Positions 9,216 to 19,345 are shown, numbered from the stretch's first letter. The stretch: 64,000 nt of DNA from Neobacillus drentensis (GCF_021560175.1 NZ_CP091110.1:3536501-3600500), one strand, 5' to 3'. Notes: generated by a model from the letters alone, not told the origin. Program-made: numbers and translations.

Positions 9216-9561
9216 ACTCAAATTAATATGGGTGAGAAACGCTCATACACTATTCTCTTTCGTTGTCGCCTATAATATTTATGCTTCTTTTTAGTTGTTC
9301 CCAGTCTAATTCAAAAACAATAAAACTATTCAATATTGTAAGTGCTTTCACAAAAAAGTCTAAAGTTTTTAGCAAATCCCTGTTTTTTAAGTTTGATTTT
9401 CATGCTAAAATAAATTCACAATTTTATCTTAATAATTAAAAAATTTTATAAGCCAATTTTAAGGGAAAATTAATGTTATTTAGATATAATGGAAGGTGTA
9501 TCGAAGAAAAAACAACAAATGAACCTAAAACTATAACACATAACTTTTAGAGGTGAAGATC
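9216..9561. other. Intergenic region with a cre-like box
   Basis: No gene seen. TGTAAGTGCTTTCA at 9337-9350 matches the CcpA cre consensus TGWAANCGNTNWCA except for one base at the central CG. It may be a relic of the former xylanase locus or act on the downstream reductase gene. Confidence 0.4.
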
Positions 9562-10737
9562 ATGCAACTAACTGTAAATAAAAATGAAGAAGATAAAAAA
9601 GTTCCAACCACTTATTCAAGAACGAACCCTTTTCCGGCAAAAGCTCTTAAAAACGTAAATTTAAATGGGGCAGGCTCTAGTAAAGAAACAAGGCATATTG
9701 AGTTATCATTGGAAGGATCAGGTCTTTCCTATAATCCAGGTGATGCCCTTGGGATTCTCCCAAAAAATGATCCAGAACTTGTGGCTTCATTACTTCAAGA
9801 AATGAATTGGGATGAAAAGACTGTTGTCATCATTAATAAACAAGGTGAAACACTTCCATTAAAAGAGGCGTTAACCGACTACTTTGAGATTACCTTATTA
9901 TCAAAAAAAATTCTCCAAGCTGCAGCTGAATTGACAGAAAATGAAGAGCTTAAATCTCTAGTATTAATTGAAAATGCAAACCAGCTAAAAGAATATACCA
10001 ACGGCCGTGATTTGCTTGATTTGTTAAAAGATTTTGGACCTTGGAAAGCTACCGCTCAAGAGATTGTTTCTTTATTAAGAAAAATGACTCCGCGTCTCTA
10101 TTCAATCGCGAGCAGTCTAGCGGCCCACCCTGGTGAAGTGCATCTAACCATCGGTGCTGTTCGCTACAACGCTCACGGCCGCGAACGCAAAGGGGTTTGT
10201 TCTGTACAAGTTGCAGAACGTATTCAAGAAGGAGAGACACTACCAGTGTTCGTACAGCCAAATAAACACTTTCATCTCCCAGACACACAAGAAAAAGACA
10301 TTATTATGGTGGGTCCAGGGACAGGCATTGCTCCATTCCGCTCGTTTATTGAAGAACGTGCAGTGAATAAAGCAACTGGAAAGTCATGGCTGTTTTTTGG
10401 AGATCAACATGCAGCATCCGATTTTCTTTATCAAGATGAATTAGAAAAATATCAAAAAGAAGGCGTACTAACGAAATTAGAAACTGCTTTCTCCCGTGAT
10501 TCTGCAGAAAAAGTATATGTACAACATAAAATGCTAGAAAACAGTAAGGAACTATTTGAATGGCTGGAAAACGGAGCATACTTTTATGTTTGTGGAGATA
10601 AGCAATATATGGCGAAAGATGTCCACAACGCGCTCTTAAGTGTGATTGAAAAAGAAGGATCAATGACTCCTGAACAAGCAGAAGCCTATCTAAATGATAT
10701 GAAGACGCAAGGCCGTTACCAACGCGATGTCTATTAA
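9562..10737 (+). CDS. CysJ-like FAD/NADPH reductase lacking the flavodoxin domain
   Basis: A 391-residue protein matching the C-terminal two thirds of sulfite reductase flavoprotein (CysJ): FAD-binding region with RLYSIASSL (near residue 175), GVCSVQVAERIQ, the NADPH domain VGPGTGIAPFRSFIEER and the C-terminal YVCGDKQYMAKDV plus YQRDVY end. The N-terminal FMN flavodoxin domain of about 200 residues is absent, and no CysI neighbour exists. It may pass electrons to a separate flavodoxin or other partner. ATG 9562 is chosen because AGAGGTGA ends just before it; a GTG at 9553 is in the ribosome site. Confidence 0.85.
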   Translation: MQLTVNKNEEDKKVPTTYSRTNPFPAKALKNVNLNGAGSSKETRHIELSLEGSGLSYNPGDALGILPKNDPELVASLLQEMNWDEKTVVIINKQGETLPLKEALTDYFEITLLSKKILQAAAELTENEELKSLVLIENANQLKEYTNGRDLLDLLKDFGPWKATAQEIVSLLRKMTPRLYSIASSLAAHPGEVHLTIGAVRYNAHGRERKGVCSVQVAERIQEGETLPVFVQPNKHFHLPDTQEKDIIMVGPGTGIAPFRSFIEERAVNKATGKSWLFFGDQHAASDFLYQDELEKYQKEGVLTKLETAFSRDSAEKVYVQHKMLENSKELFEWLENGAYFYVCGDKQYMAKDVHNALLSVIEKEGSMTPEQAEAYLNDMKTQGRYQRDVY

Positions 10738-10755
10738 AATAAATTAGTGTTAATC

Positions 10756-10793
10756 AAAAAGAGTGACTCCAGATTAGTGAAGTCACTCTTTTT
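10756..10793. terminator. Bidirectional terminator
   Basis: AAAAAGAGTGACT (10756-10768) pairs with AGTCACTCTTTTT (10781-10793), a perfect 13-bp stem with A/T flanks on both sides. It serves the CysJ-like gene and the converging GH3 gene. Confidence 0.9.
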
Positions 10794-10818
10794 CCTTATT
10801 TTTTTCCTTTACTCGCTA

Positions 10819-12843
10819 TCATTGTTGATAATTCAATCCAAAATCAAATCCATACTTGTCCCCACTCTTATTTTTATAAACATAAGAAGGGTCTTCTTCA
10901 TATCCAGGAATATCTCCAACTTCGTTATCGACAGCTGCTTTATTCGCTGGTATGGTGAATGGAAGTTTTCCTGTCGGATTGAATTTGCCGCGAATAACAT
11001 CCACAATTGCCTCTGCCTTCGTTCCAAACGTCGCAACCACCGCTGCTGCATTTGGTTCAATTTGGTCTATTAACCATGGATTCGTAAAATTAATGGCCGT
11101 AATGGTCGGTACCGTTTTCTGAATTTCGATAATCCGATCGACATTTGTGATTCCTGTTTCTGAACCTACGGAAATCCGTGGGTTATTGTCCCAGTTCGAT
11201 TGAACAGGTCGAACCCATACGAATGCATGTGTGGCTTCTGCAAGATTGTCTGTTACTGTGATCGAAGGGTCATATTTTTGAATCGTTTCTCTTAATTTCT
11301 TCGTAGCTGCAGCATCATTTCCACCTGGGAACATTTCAACATAAAGCTTAACATCTTTAATCTTTCCATCCTTCAAAGGAAGTAGATTCTCATCATTGAC
11401 TTTATCATTACGCAAAAGAACAAGGGACTTGCGATGAGCTGCATCTGCCTTTTTCTTTGACTCCGGATTATTCGCCACATCAAGGGCATGCTGTCCATTT
11501 ACGTAAGGGTTTTCAAAAAGGCCCAATTTCATCATCTCTGTTAGTAAAAATGAAACAGATTGATCGACTTTTTCTTCTTTAAGGATGCCATGTTTTACTG
11601 CATTGATGATTGGAGTGGGATCAGAAGCGCCAGAGATAATATTCGTACCAGCATTGATAGCTTTTGCAAATTTTTCTTCTGATGTTAAGCTTTCAGCTCC
11701 CCATGCATTATTACCGACCGCGCCTGTATCAGAGTTAACATAACCCTTGAACCCAAGCTGCCCGCGAAGGAGATCCGTAATGATCGCTTTGTTTAATGCA
11801 AAACCAACTTCCTCAAATTGCTGGGTAGGGCTAAACCATGGTAACCCTTGGTCAGCACTAGTATTGCTTGGATAAGCATAATAAGGCATTACCGAAGACA
11901 CACCAGCTGTAATTGCCGCTCTAAAGCTTGGAATATGATATTTTAACAAACTTCCAGCAGTTGGATATGGATTGAATTTGCCTTCCGGAAAATGTGGATC
12001 TAGGCCATTGTCGCGTGCCCCGCCGCCAGGAAAATGCTTGACAGTAATGGCGACACTGTCTTTACCCAACTCATCTCCTTGGAAACCCTTGATGACGTTA
12101 TAAATCATGCCTGACGCAAGAGCTGGCTGTTCGCCAAACGTATCTTCAATTCGAGCCCAAAGTGGATCTGTCGCAATATCTGCTGTGTATCCATATACCT
12201 TGCGAATTCCTGCCGCTCTCCATTCTTTCGCAGCGGTTTCAGCAAAGTCCTTGACAAGACTGGTGTCACGCGTGGCGGCAAGCCCTAAAGGACCTGGCCA
12301 AAATGAATGTAAACCTGCCCCTTCACTGCTATTCGTATAATCAGTAGATGCATGATTCCGTGGATTGGAGGTGACGACAATAGGAATTCCTAATCTCGAT
12401 CCTTCTGCCGCTTTTTGAAGCTGATTATTATAATCCGCAATTATATCCAATGTAGGGGTTTGCCGAAAAATATAGTAACGTGTATTTTGATCAATTAATT
12501 TATTTGGCAAGACTAATTTGTTATCCTTAAAAGCTGGGAATTCTGTAATCAGCATCATTCCCGCTTTTTCCTCAAGTGTCATCTTTTTGACAAGATCCTT
12601 GACCCGTACTTCAGTGGGCAGCTGCCAGTTTTCATATGGATCAAGCCGGCCATTGTTATTGAGGTCTTTGAATTTCTTGTCACCTTGGACAAGGATGTTT
12701 TTCGCCGTCGCAGCTATCTCAGGAGCATTTTGTTTATTGCCATTTGATTTCCCCTGCTCCGCACTTGCAAAAGGAATAACCGTCGATGACAGCATTAAAG
12801 CTGCAAGTGTTAATGATGCTGTTCTTTTAGAAAATCGTTTCAA
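10819..12843 (-). CDS. Secreted glycoside hydrolase family 3 protein
   Basis: 674 residues with a signal peptide (MKRFSKRTASLTLAALMLSS, cleavage near ASA-EQ). The GH3 N-domain has KKMTLEEKAGMML, KHFPGGGARDNGLDPH and the nucleophile Asp in YVNSDTGAVG; the GH3 C-domain starts near SLVLLRNDK and ends GFDFGL. It most likely removes beta-linked glucose or xylose from oligosaccharides outside the cell; specificity is not readable. Start is TTG at 12843 with GGGGAGG 8 nt upstream. A cre-like site at 12927-12940 suggests catabolite repression. Confidence 0.88.
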   Translation of the reverse strand: MKRFSKRTASLTLAALMLSSTVIPFASAEQGKSNGNKQNAPEIAATAKNILVQGDKKFKDLNNNGRLDPYENWQLPTEVRVKDLVKKMTLEEKAGMMLITEFPAFKDNKLVLPNKLIDQNTRYYIFRQTPTLDIIADYNNQLQKAAEGSRLGIPIVVTSNPRNHASTDYTNSSEGAGLHSFWPGPLGLAATRDTSLVKDFAETAAKEWRAAGIRKVYGYTADIATDPLWARIEDTFGEQPALASGMIYNVIKGFQGDELGKDSVAITVKHFPGGGARDNGLDPHFPEGKFNPYPTAGSLLKYHIPSFRAAITAGVSSVMPYYAYPSNTSADQGLPWFSPTQQFEEVGFALNKAIITDLLRGQLGFKGYVNSDTGAVGNNAWGAESLTSEEKFAKAINAGTNIISGASDPTPIINAVKHGILKEEKVDQSVSFLLTEMMKLGLFENPYVNGQHALDVANNPESKKKADAAHRKSLVLLRNDKVNDENLLPLKDGKIKDVKLYVEMFPGGNDAAATKKLRETIQKYDPSITVTDNLAEATHAFVWVRPVQSNWDNNPRISVGSETGITNVDRIIEIQKTVPTITAINFTNPWLIDQIEPNAAAVVATFGTKAEAIVDVIRGKFNPTGKLPFTIPANKAAVDNEVGDIPGYEEDPSYVYKNKSGDKYGFDFGLNYQQ

Positions 12844-12926
12844 ATCTTTTCCTCCCCTTTACCTGTTTAGTTTTTCCAAAAAAAGATTGACTTAAATATT
12901 TACAGCCCTCCATCACCCCCGCAAAA

Positions 12927-12940
12927 AGAAAACGCTTCCA
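12927..12940 (-). promoter_or_regulatory. cre-like CcpA site before the GH3 gene
   Basis: AGAAAACGCTTCCA on the plus strand fits the cre consensus TGWAANCGNTNWCA at all but the first position. It lies about 85 nt upstream of the GH3 start, suitable for repression in the presence of preferred sugars. Confidence 0.6.
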
Positions 12941-13028
12941 ATCTCATTTCATTTTATAATCTTTCATTTAAAGAATAGTAGAGAGTTTTTTTAGAAGTTT
13001 TTGTGTTTTTTTAATTTTTCGAAAAATA

Positions 13029-13062
13029 TAAAAAGGACTGCTAACTAAAAGCAGACCTTTTT
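13029..13062 (-). terminator. Terminator of the TauE/SafE gene
   Basis: On the minus strand AAAAAGGTCTGC pairs with GCAGTCCTTTTT with one mismatch, ending in a T-rich tail. It closes the sulfur-detoxification transcript. Confidence 0.8.
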
Positions 13063-13064
13063 AC

Positions 13065-13841
13065 CTACAATATGGTCATCCATGTCTTTACTGCTGTAGC
13101 TAAGATTAAAATCCCCATAATGATTTGTAATACTTTTGTATTTACTTTTTTCCCAGCATTTGCTCCTAGCGGTGAAGCAATTAAACTGGCAACAACCATA
13201 ATGAGAGATGGAAGAATCGCCACTTGCCCTGTCATTATTTTTCCTGAAACAGCTCCAATTGATGAAATAAAGGTAATGGCTAAGGACGAGGCAATGGTCA
13301 TTCTTGTTGGAATCTTTAAAACTACTAACATGATTGGTACTAACAAAAACGCGCCTCCCGCTCCTACAATGCCAGCCCCAATTCCTACAAAAAAAGCAAA
13401 TAATGCAGCAAGCCATTTGTTAAATATGACGTGTTCTAAAGGAATATCATCAATCCCCTTTTTGGGAACAACTATCATGACGACAGCAATAAGTGCTAAA
13501 ATTCCATACACGAGATTAATCCCACTCTCTGGCATATGAGTTGAACCGAAACCACCAATAAAACTTCCCAAAAGGATACTAATTCCCATGTAGGCGATTA
13601 GTTTTTTATTTAAAAATCCTCCTTTGCGGTAAGCCAAAACGCCGCCAATTGTCGCAAAGAAAACCTGGATAGCAGTAATTCCTGAAACTTCATGAGCTGT
13701 AAAATGACCGACACCCAGCATAGCTGGAATATATAACAACATTGGAAAGTTGATAATGGCACCACCTATTCCTAGCATCCCAGAAATAAATGAGCCTATA
13801 AATCCAATTAGGAAGAGCGTGATTATAAAGCTAATATCCAT
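13065..13841 (-). CDS. TauE/SafE-family sulfite/anion exporter
   Basis: A 258-residue membrane protein with about eight hydrophobic segments and the duplicated TauE/SafE pattern ([17 protein letters not shown] near residue 21 and [21 protein letters not shown] near residue 150). The family exports sulfite, thiosulfate or sulfur-containing organic acids. As the last gene of the CstR-type locus it is likely the efflux step for sulfite or thiosulfate from persulfide oxidation; it corresponds in position to B. subtilis yrkJ. AAAGGAGG precedes the ATG. Confidence 0.87.
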   Translation of the reverse strand: MDISFIITLFLIGFIGSFISGMLGIGGAIINFPMLLYIPAMLGVGHFTAHEVSGITAIQVFFATIGGVLAYRKGGFLNKKLIAYMGISILLGSFIGGFGSTHMPESGINLVYGILALIAVVMIVVPKKGIDDIPLEHVIFNKWLAALFAFFVGIGAGIVGAGGAFLLVPIMLVVLKIPTRMTIASSLAITFISSIGAVSGKIMTGQVAILPSLIMVVASLIASPLGANAGKKVNTKVLQIIMGILILATAVKTWMTIL

Positions 13842-13886
13842 GTTGTCCTCCTTTTGGCTGCCATTCTTAGTCTTCCTTTTTCGATT

Positions 13887-15014
13887 TTATCTAACTGCGC
13901 AACGGTTTGGACCGATTTCCATTTCACGTTGTTTTTCTAAGTCAGGATTTATTTTCCCCATATTCGTCTCACGAATTTCTTGATAAGCATTTGGCTGTGG
14001 CGGCAGGTTTTCGGTTACCATTTTTCTGAAATCATTTTCATCTTCAATGGTTAGACCGTGATTTTTTGCAAACAAGATACTTAATTTTTCTGACACACTG
14101 CCATCATCGTTTAATTCTTCCATAATCATAAAATGCGCCGGTAGAACAATAAGGTCATCTGATAATTCTCTATAACGTTTATAAAGAGTTTCTCTTAAAT
14201 CGCTTACCCAGTCTTCTGCCATACCTGCTAGGTCTGGTCTTCCGATCGAATCAATGAATAAGATATCACCTGAAAGTAAAAACCTTCCATCTACTACAAA
14301 GGAAGTAGATCCGATTGTGTGACCAGGAGAATATAATGCTTGAATCGTAATGACGGTTTCACCAATTTTGACTTCATTTCCGTCTTCTAATGGCTGGTAC
14401 GCAAAGGTAACTTCTGTTGCATCCTTTGGTGGTAACCAGTAGATTGCACCCGTTTTTTCAGCGATTGTACGACCTCCTGAAATATGATCAGCATGAAGAT
14501 GAGTATCAAGTACATTCGTGATTTTTGCACCGATGCTTTCAGCAAATTCAAGATAGGTGTCAGTCATTCGTGTTGCATCAATCAGTGCTGCCTCTCCGTC
14601 TGAAACAACCATGTAGGATAAGCAGCCTTTACCAATTCGTACAAACTGATAAATTTCGCCTCCATCACGTAAGTCTCCAACTTTAACCGGTTCTAAATGT
14701 TCACTCCATGCTTTCATTCCACCCTTAAGGTATGACACATTTACCCCCGCTTCTGAGAGCATTTCTGCTACCATTATAGAGGAACCTTCTTTCGCACAAA
14801 CAACTAATACTTCTTTGTCAGCTGGAATTTTTCCGATGATCTCTTCTACCCCATCCAGCAATTCAAAATAAGGGACATTTAAATAGTCAAAGTTTTCTCC
14901 TTCAATCTTCCAATCTTGAAAATCATTTTCGTTTCGCACGTCTAAAATAAATAGATCTTCCTTATTAAAGACTTTTTTTGATACGTCTTTTGAATACATA
15001 CTAGTTACAGACAT
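13887..15014 (-). CDS. Rhodanese-metallo-beta-lactamase fusion (persulfide dioxygenase type)
   Basis: 375 residues. The N-terminal rhodanese domain (1-105) has the loop VVCAKEGSS with catalytic Cys. The MBL domain (about 120-330) has [26 protein letters not shown] and LPAHF, the metal ligands of the ETHE1/persulfide dioxygenase group. Domain order is reversed relative to S. aureus CstB (MBL then rhodanese) and matches B. subtilis YrkH. Predicted role: oxidation of low-molecular-weight persulfides to sulfite/thiosulfate. Stands between the TusA-rhodanese gene and the exporter in one operon. Confidence 0.87.
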   Translation of the reverse strand: MSVTSMYSKDVSKKVFNKEDLFILDVRNENDFQDWKIEGENFDYLNVPYFELLDGVEEIIGKIPADKEVLVVCAKEGSSIMVAEMLSEAGVNVSYLKGGMKAWSEHLEPVKVGDLRDGGEIYQFVRIGKGCLSYMVVSDGEAALIDATRMTDTYLEFAESIGAKITNVLDTHLHADHISGGRTIAEKTGAIYWLPPKDATEVTFAYQPLEDGNEVKIGETVITIQALYSPGHTIGSTSFVVDGRFLLSGDILFIDSIGRPDLAGMAEDWVSDLRETLYKRYRELSDDLIVLPAHFMIMEELNDDGSVSEKLSILFAKNHGLTIEDENDFRKMVTENLPPQPNAYQEIRETNMGKINPDLEKQREMEIGPNRCAVR

Positions 15015-15056
15015 TTTAATTTACCCCCATAGTTTTATTTCGATAAAAAAGTTAAG

Positions 15057-15632
15057 TTATTTATTAATACCTGTTGATTGACCGTTCCACTGACTCATAC
15101 CCGGTAGCACATTCATTACGTTTGTAAATCCTTGTTCCGCTAATTTCTGTGCTGCTAAATCACTGCGACTCCCTGTACGGCAAACGACATAAATTTCTTT
15201 TTCTTTATTTAGTTCGTCCATACGATCCTCTAATTCATCTAGGGGAATAGAGACCGCATCTGGGATATGGTTAAAGGCATATTCCGCCGCTTCCCTTACG
15301 TCAAGAACGACAATGTCTTCATTGTTTTCGATTTTGTTTTCAAGAATTTTATTATTTGTCACATTTGGGTACTTTTTTTCATTGGAATCATTATCCGAAG
15401 ACTTACGAAGATAATGCTTTAGTATATCTCCTTCTTCAATTGTTCCAAGGTATTGATGACCTGTACTTTCTGCCCAAGCTTTTAAATCAGCTTTAGACCC
15501 TTTATCTGTAGCTTGAACTTCTAAAACATTACCTGCCTCAAGAGTATTCATTGCCTTTTTTGTTTTAATTATTGGCATAGGGCATGCTAATCCTTTTGCA
15601 TCTAATGTAACGTTTGCTTTCATGTTTTCCAT
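15057..15632 (-). CDS. TusA-rhodanese fusion sulfurtransferase
   Basis: 191 residues: an N-terminal TusA domain (LDAKGLACPMPIIKTKKAM, sulfur-carrying Cys in CPMP) and a C-terminal rhodanese domain (VLDVREAAEYAFNHIPDA, active loop VVCRTGSRS). It moves sulfane sulfur between carriers and corresponds to B. subtilis YrkF. AGGAGG lies 7 nt upstream of ATG 15632, and the perfect palindrome ATACCTATATAGGTAT (15651-15666) lies 18 nt upstream, a CstR operator. Its TusA part is clearly paralogous to the TusA gene at 16335. Confidence 0.9.
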   Translation of the reverse strand: MENMKANVTLDAKGLACPMPIIKTKKAMNTLEAGNVLEVQATDKGSKADLKAWAESTGHQYLGTIEEGDILKHYLRKSSDNDSNEKKYPNVTNNKILENKIENNEDIVVLDVREAAEYAFNHIPDAVSIPLDELEDRMDELNKEKEIYVVCRTGSRSDLAAQKLAEQGFTNVMNVLPGMSQWNGQSTGINK

Positions 15633-15650
15633 TATAAAACCTCCTGTTAT

Positions 15651-15666
15651 ATACCTATATAGGTAT
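15651..15666. promoter_or_regulatory. CstR-type operator (site a)
   Basis: ATACCTATATAGGTAT is a perfect 16-bp palindrome just upstream of the TusA-rhodanese ribosome site. The same ATACC-N6-GGTAT pattern occurs three more times in this locus and resembles CsoR/CstR-family operators. Confidence 0.75.
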
Positions 15667-15684
15667 TTTTAAATTTAAAAAAAT

Positions 15685-15759
15685 TTATTCTGTTTTACCT
15701 TCCCATGCATGCATGCCACCTGACATGTTTATGACGTTAAATCCAAAGCTTTGTTTCAT
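15685..15759 (-). pseudogene. 24-codon rhodanese C-terminal minigene/remnant
   Basis: A minus-strand reading frame with a good AGGAGG ribosome site 8 nt before ATG 15759 encodes 24 residues: MKQSFGFNVINMSGGMHAWE, ending GKTE. This is the final helix of a rhodanese domain (GF.V.NVSGGMHAWKGKTE) with the catalytic loop missing. It is most simply the tail of a deleted rhodanese gene whose own start region was fused to it. It could still be translated because the ribosome site and start are intact. Confidence 0.65.
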
Positions 15760-15787
15760 GTTAACGCCCTCCTATGATTATCTGTAA

Positions 15788-16267
15788 TTAAATAAACAAA
15801 TTAACATTACCGTCCTCTGCATCTCCTAAATAAGCTGCCACACCTGCATATTCGATTGAATCTAATAACTCCTCTTGTTTGAGACCTAATAAATCCATTG
15901 TCATCGTGCAGGCTACGAGTTTTACATCCTGCTCTTGAGCCATTTCGATTAGTTGTGGTAAAGGCAGTGCGTTATGTTTTTTCATAATGTCCTTAATCAT
16001 TTTTGGACCGAATCCGGCAAAATTCATTTTTGAAAGACCCATTTTATCTGCACCTCTAGGCATCATCTTTCCAAATATTTTTTCCATAAAACTTTTTTTC
16101 ACCGAAATAATCTCATCCTTACGAAGAGCGTTTAATCCCCAAAATGTATGAAAAATAGTAACTTCATGATCATACGCAGCAGCACCATTTGCAATGATAT
16201 AAGCTGCCATGGCTTTATCGTAATCTCCGCTAAATAAGACAATTGTCGTCTTTTTCTTATCCGTCAT
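15788..16267 (-). CDS. DsrE/DsrF-like sulfur-carrier protein (YrkE type)
   Basis: 159 residues of the DsrE/F/peroxiredoxin-like fold: VLFSGDYDKAMAAYIIANGAAA at the start and the conserved LVACTMTMDLLGL with the sulfur-binding Cys near residue 125. Family members accept or pass sulfane sulfur with TusA partners. Corresponds to B. subtilis YrkE. Its promoter region holds the operator ATACCAGTACAGGTAT, 34 nt before the ATG, so it can be started separately from the TusA gene upstream. Confidence 0.88.
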   Translation of the reverse strand: MTDKKKTTIVLFSGDYDKAMAAYIIANGAAAYDHEVTIFHTFWGLNALRKDEIISVKKSFMEKIFGKMMPRGADKMGLSKMNFAGFGPKMIKDIMKKHNALPLPQLIEMAQEQDVKLVACTMTMDLLGLKQEELLDSIEYAGVAAYLGDAEDGNVNLFI

Positions 16268-16301
16268 GTTGTAACCCTCCTAATGTAATTGAATAAAACC
16301 T

Positions 16302-16317
16302 ATACCAGTACAGGTAT
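16302..16317. promoter_or_regulatory. CstR-type operator (site b)
   Basis: ATACCAGTACAGGTAT has 5-bp arms ATACC/GGTAT spaced by 6 bases, with an almost symmetric centre. It precedes the DsrE-like gene and matches the other three sites in the locus. Confidence 0.72.
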
Positions 16318-16334
16318 TTGTAAATCTAAAAAAA

Positions 16335-16562
16335 TTATCCTTTTTTGATCCAAAACTTTAAAATATCATTTTCCTCGTCATACTTTACTAATTCATGTCC
16401 TCCTGATTTTGCCCATGCAGGAAGATCATTTTTAGCCCCTTTATCAGTTGTGTGGATTTCTAAAACATCACCAGATTGAAGTTCATTGATCGCCTTTTTT
16501 GTTTTAACAATTGGCATAGGACAAGCTAAACCTTTGGCATCTAATACTTTTGCTATATTCAT
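16335..16562 (-). CDS. TusA-family sulfurtransferase
   Basis: A complete 75-residue TusA protein with LDAKGLACPMPIVKTKKAI (CPMP sulfur-carrying Cys) and the family end ILKFWIKK. It relays persulfide sulfur to partner proteins; corresponds to B. subtilis YrkI but here stands first after the regulator. Operator site c (16593-16608) is 30 nt upstream of the ATG, and AGGAGGGAATAA is its ribosome site. Confidence 0.9.
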   Translation of the reverse strand: MNIAKVLDAKGLACPMPIVKTKKAINELQSGDVLEIHTTDKGAKNDLPAWAKSGGHELVKYDEENDILKFWIKKG

Positions 16563-16592
16563 TGTTTATTCCCTCCTGTTTTTTACTTACCA

Positions 16593-16608
16593 TTACCCCT
16601 ATGGGTAT
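16593..16608. promoter_or_regulatory. CstR-type operator (site c)
   Basis: On the minus strand ATACCCATAGGGGTAA, differing from the ATACC-N6-GGTAT pattern only in the last base. The TACCC...GGGTA core is the classical CsoR-family operator. Upstream of the TusA gene. Confidence 0.78.
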
Positions 16609-16645
16609 AATACTAATCAAAATAAAAGAGGGTGTCAACCCTTTT

Positions 16646-16906
16646 TTATCGGCTTTTCACTAACAAATTAACAGCTTCTTTTACTAATTCTTCCATGCTT
16701 TCCCCTTGTTGTTCCGCTTTTTGTACACATTCCACTAAATTGGAGCTTACAATTACTCCAATGGTACGATCAATGGCCGTTCTAGCTGCAGATAATTGGG
16801 TGATTACTTCTTTACAATCCTTATTATCTTCCATCATTTTTAAAATTCCTCTAAGCTGTCCTTCAATCCGTTTAGCTCTATTTTTAATTTGATCATTGTA
16901 TTCCAT
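16646..16906 (-). CDS. cstR: Persulfide-sensing repressor CstR (CsoR family)
   Basis: An 86-residue all-helical CsoR-family repressor starting MEYNDQIKNRAKRIEGQLRG at ATG 16906 behind AGGAGG; the longer frame upstream is not used. It has exactly two cysteines, Cys31 and Cys60, the pair that forms the di- or polysulfide link in S. aureus CstR. The copper-CsoR histidine next to the second Cys is Asn here (SSNLVEC), which argues against copper sensing. It sits at the head of the sulfur-detoxification genes and has the same operator upstream of itself, so it should be autoregulated. Confidence 0.9.
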   Translation of the reverse strand: MEYNDQIKNRAKRIEGQLRGILKMMEDNKDCKEVITQLSAARTAIDRTIGVIVSSNLVECVQKAEQQGESMEELVKEAVNLLVKSR

Positions 16907-16996
16907 GTTTTTTGCCTCCTTTAACAATAAGTTTTTATCTTCCTTTAATAATATCTTCGAATGATGAATGATTGTATATCCAACATGATCTATACT

Positions 16997-17012
16997 ATAC
17001 CCCAATAGGTAT
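16997..17012. promoter_or_regulatory. CstR-type operator (site d)
   Basis: ATACCCCAATAGGTAT, about 90 nt upstream of cstR, with the same ATACC/GGTAT arms as sites a-c. Supports autoregulation. Confidence 0.75.
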
Positions 17013-17291
17013 ATAGTCAATAGAATAACTTTAAAAATAACATGAATGGATAAAAATAAAATTGAGCGCGATTAATGTGACGGTCGAAATTTTTATTTTT
17101 GTTTAATATAAATACATTAAATACCATTATTATCTTCCTCTCTGTTTTTTCTATCAAATGAAATTGCGTACTTTGTCACCATTATTTTTACCTTTCATAC
17201 AATAAAAATTATCGACATCTATTGTAAATTTACGTTAATATTATATAATTCAAAGTACAACTATAGGAATTAATGGAATAGGAGGCTGGGT

Positions 17292-17468
17292 ATGCGTTTT
17301 TTTAAAAATCTTTTTATTGAACATTGTCCAAAATGTAATCAAGTATTAGAGACCAAAAACTCGAATATCTTAAAATCAATTGTTATTAAATCATGTCCGG
17401 AACTACATTATCAAAAAGAGTTTCATCCAGCTTTTGAAACATATATTGAAAGTAATAAGGTTTCTTAA
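17292..17468 (+). CDS. Small CPxC-containing protein, function unknown
   Basis: 58 codons from ATG 17292 to TAA 17468, with AGGAGG 6 nt upstream, so translation is likely. The sequence begins MRFFKNLFIEHCPKCNQVLE and has a later SCPELHYQKEFH, giving a CPKC pair plus a further CP and two His, a possible metal- or thiol-binding knuckle. Not recognised. It is divergent from cstR and could belong to the same sulfur response, though none of the operators lies in its upstream 250 nt except site d, 280 nt away. Confidence 0.65.
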   Translation: MRFFKNLFIEHCPKCNQVLETKNSNILKSIVIKSCPELHYQKEFHPAFETYIESNKVS

Positions 17469-17479
17469 GATACAATAAC

Positions 17480-17513
17480 AAAAAAGACAGCTTCAAAAGC
17501 TGCTTTCTTTGTT
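17480..17513. terminator. Probable terminator after the small CPxC gene
   Basis: AAAAAGACAGCTT and AAGCTGCTTTCTTT form an imperfect stem with a T-rich tail, 12 nt past the stop codon. Confidence 0.6.
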
Positions 17514-17666
17514 ATTGTTCGTTTTCTATGGAAATCTTCACATATCCTTCCCAATAAAAAGAAAAAGAACCCTTTACGAGTTCTTTTCAGAATAAAACAT
17601 ATCCAAGTGAATAGTAATCCAAACTGAGTTTTAAGAGAAAAGTTGGCAATAGAAAAGGACAAATAA

Positions 17667-19130
<1,464 letters not shown>

Positions 19131-19231
19131 TTACATAGTAATTACTATTTGTTAGTTGTCGATATTTAATCTCACGCTTCCTAATGAATCGTAACGATAT
19201 TTTACAAGATAGTAAATAAGTTTAAATAATC

Positions 19232-19320
19232 TAGTTCTTATTCACACCGGAAGTCACTCGTGACAAAAATGTAACACTGCGTAACATTTAAATGATTATG
19301 TTAAAATGAAATAAGAACTA
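19232..19320. promoter_or_regulatory. Divergent promoter region with inverted repeat, candidate RpiR operator
   Basis: TAGTTCTTATT (19232-19242) and its exact inverse AATAAGAACTA (19310-19320) flank the 67-nt spacer between the GH1 gene and the rpiR-type gene. Inside lie GTCACTCGTGAC (19253-19264) and a direct repeat GTAACACTGCGTAACA. The symmetry of the outer 11-mers around a divergent promoter suggests binding by the encoded RpiR protein. Confidence 0.5.
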
Positions 19321-19345
19321 TTTAAAGAAGGGATAACCAACATTC

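Noticed and set aside
10346..10663. 105-codon minus-strand frame inside the CysJ-like gene
   Set aside because: Antisense shadow without ribosome site; the plus strand carries intact FAD/NADPH motifs.
13045..13416. 123-codon minus-strand frame inside the TauE/SafE gene
   Set aside because: Shifted frame of the exporter gene; the exporter frame has the membrane pattern and ribosome site.
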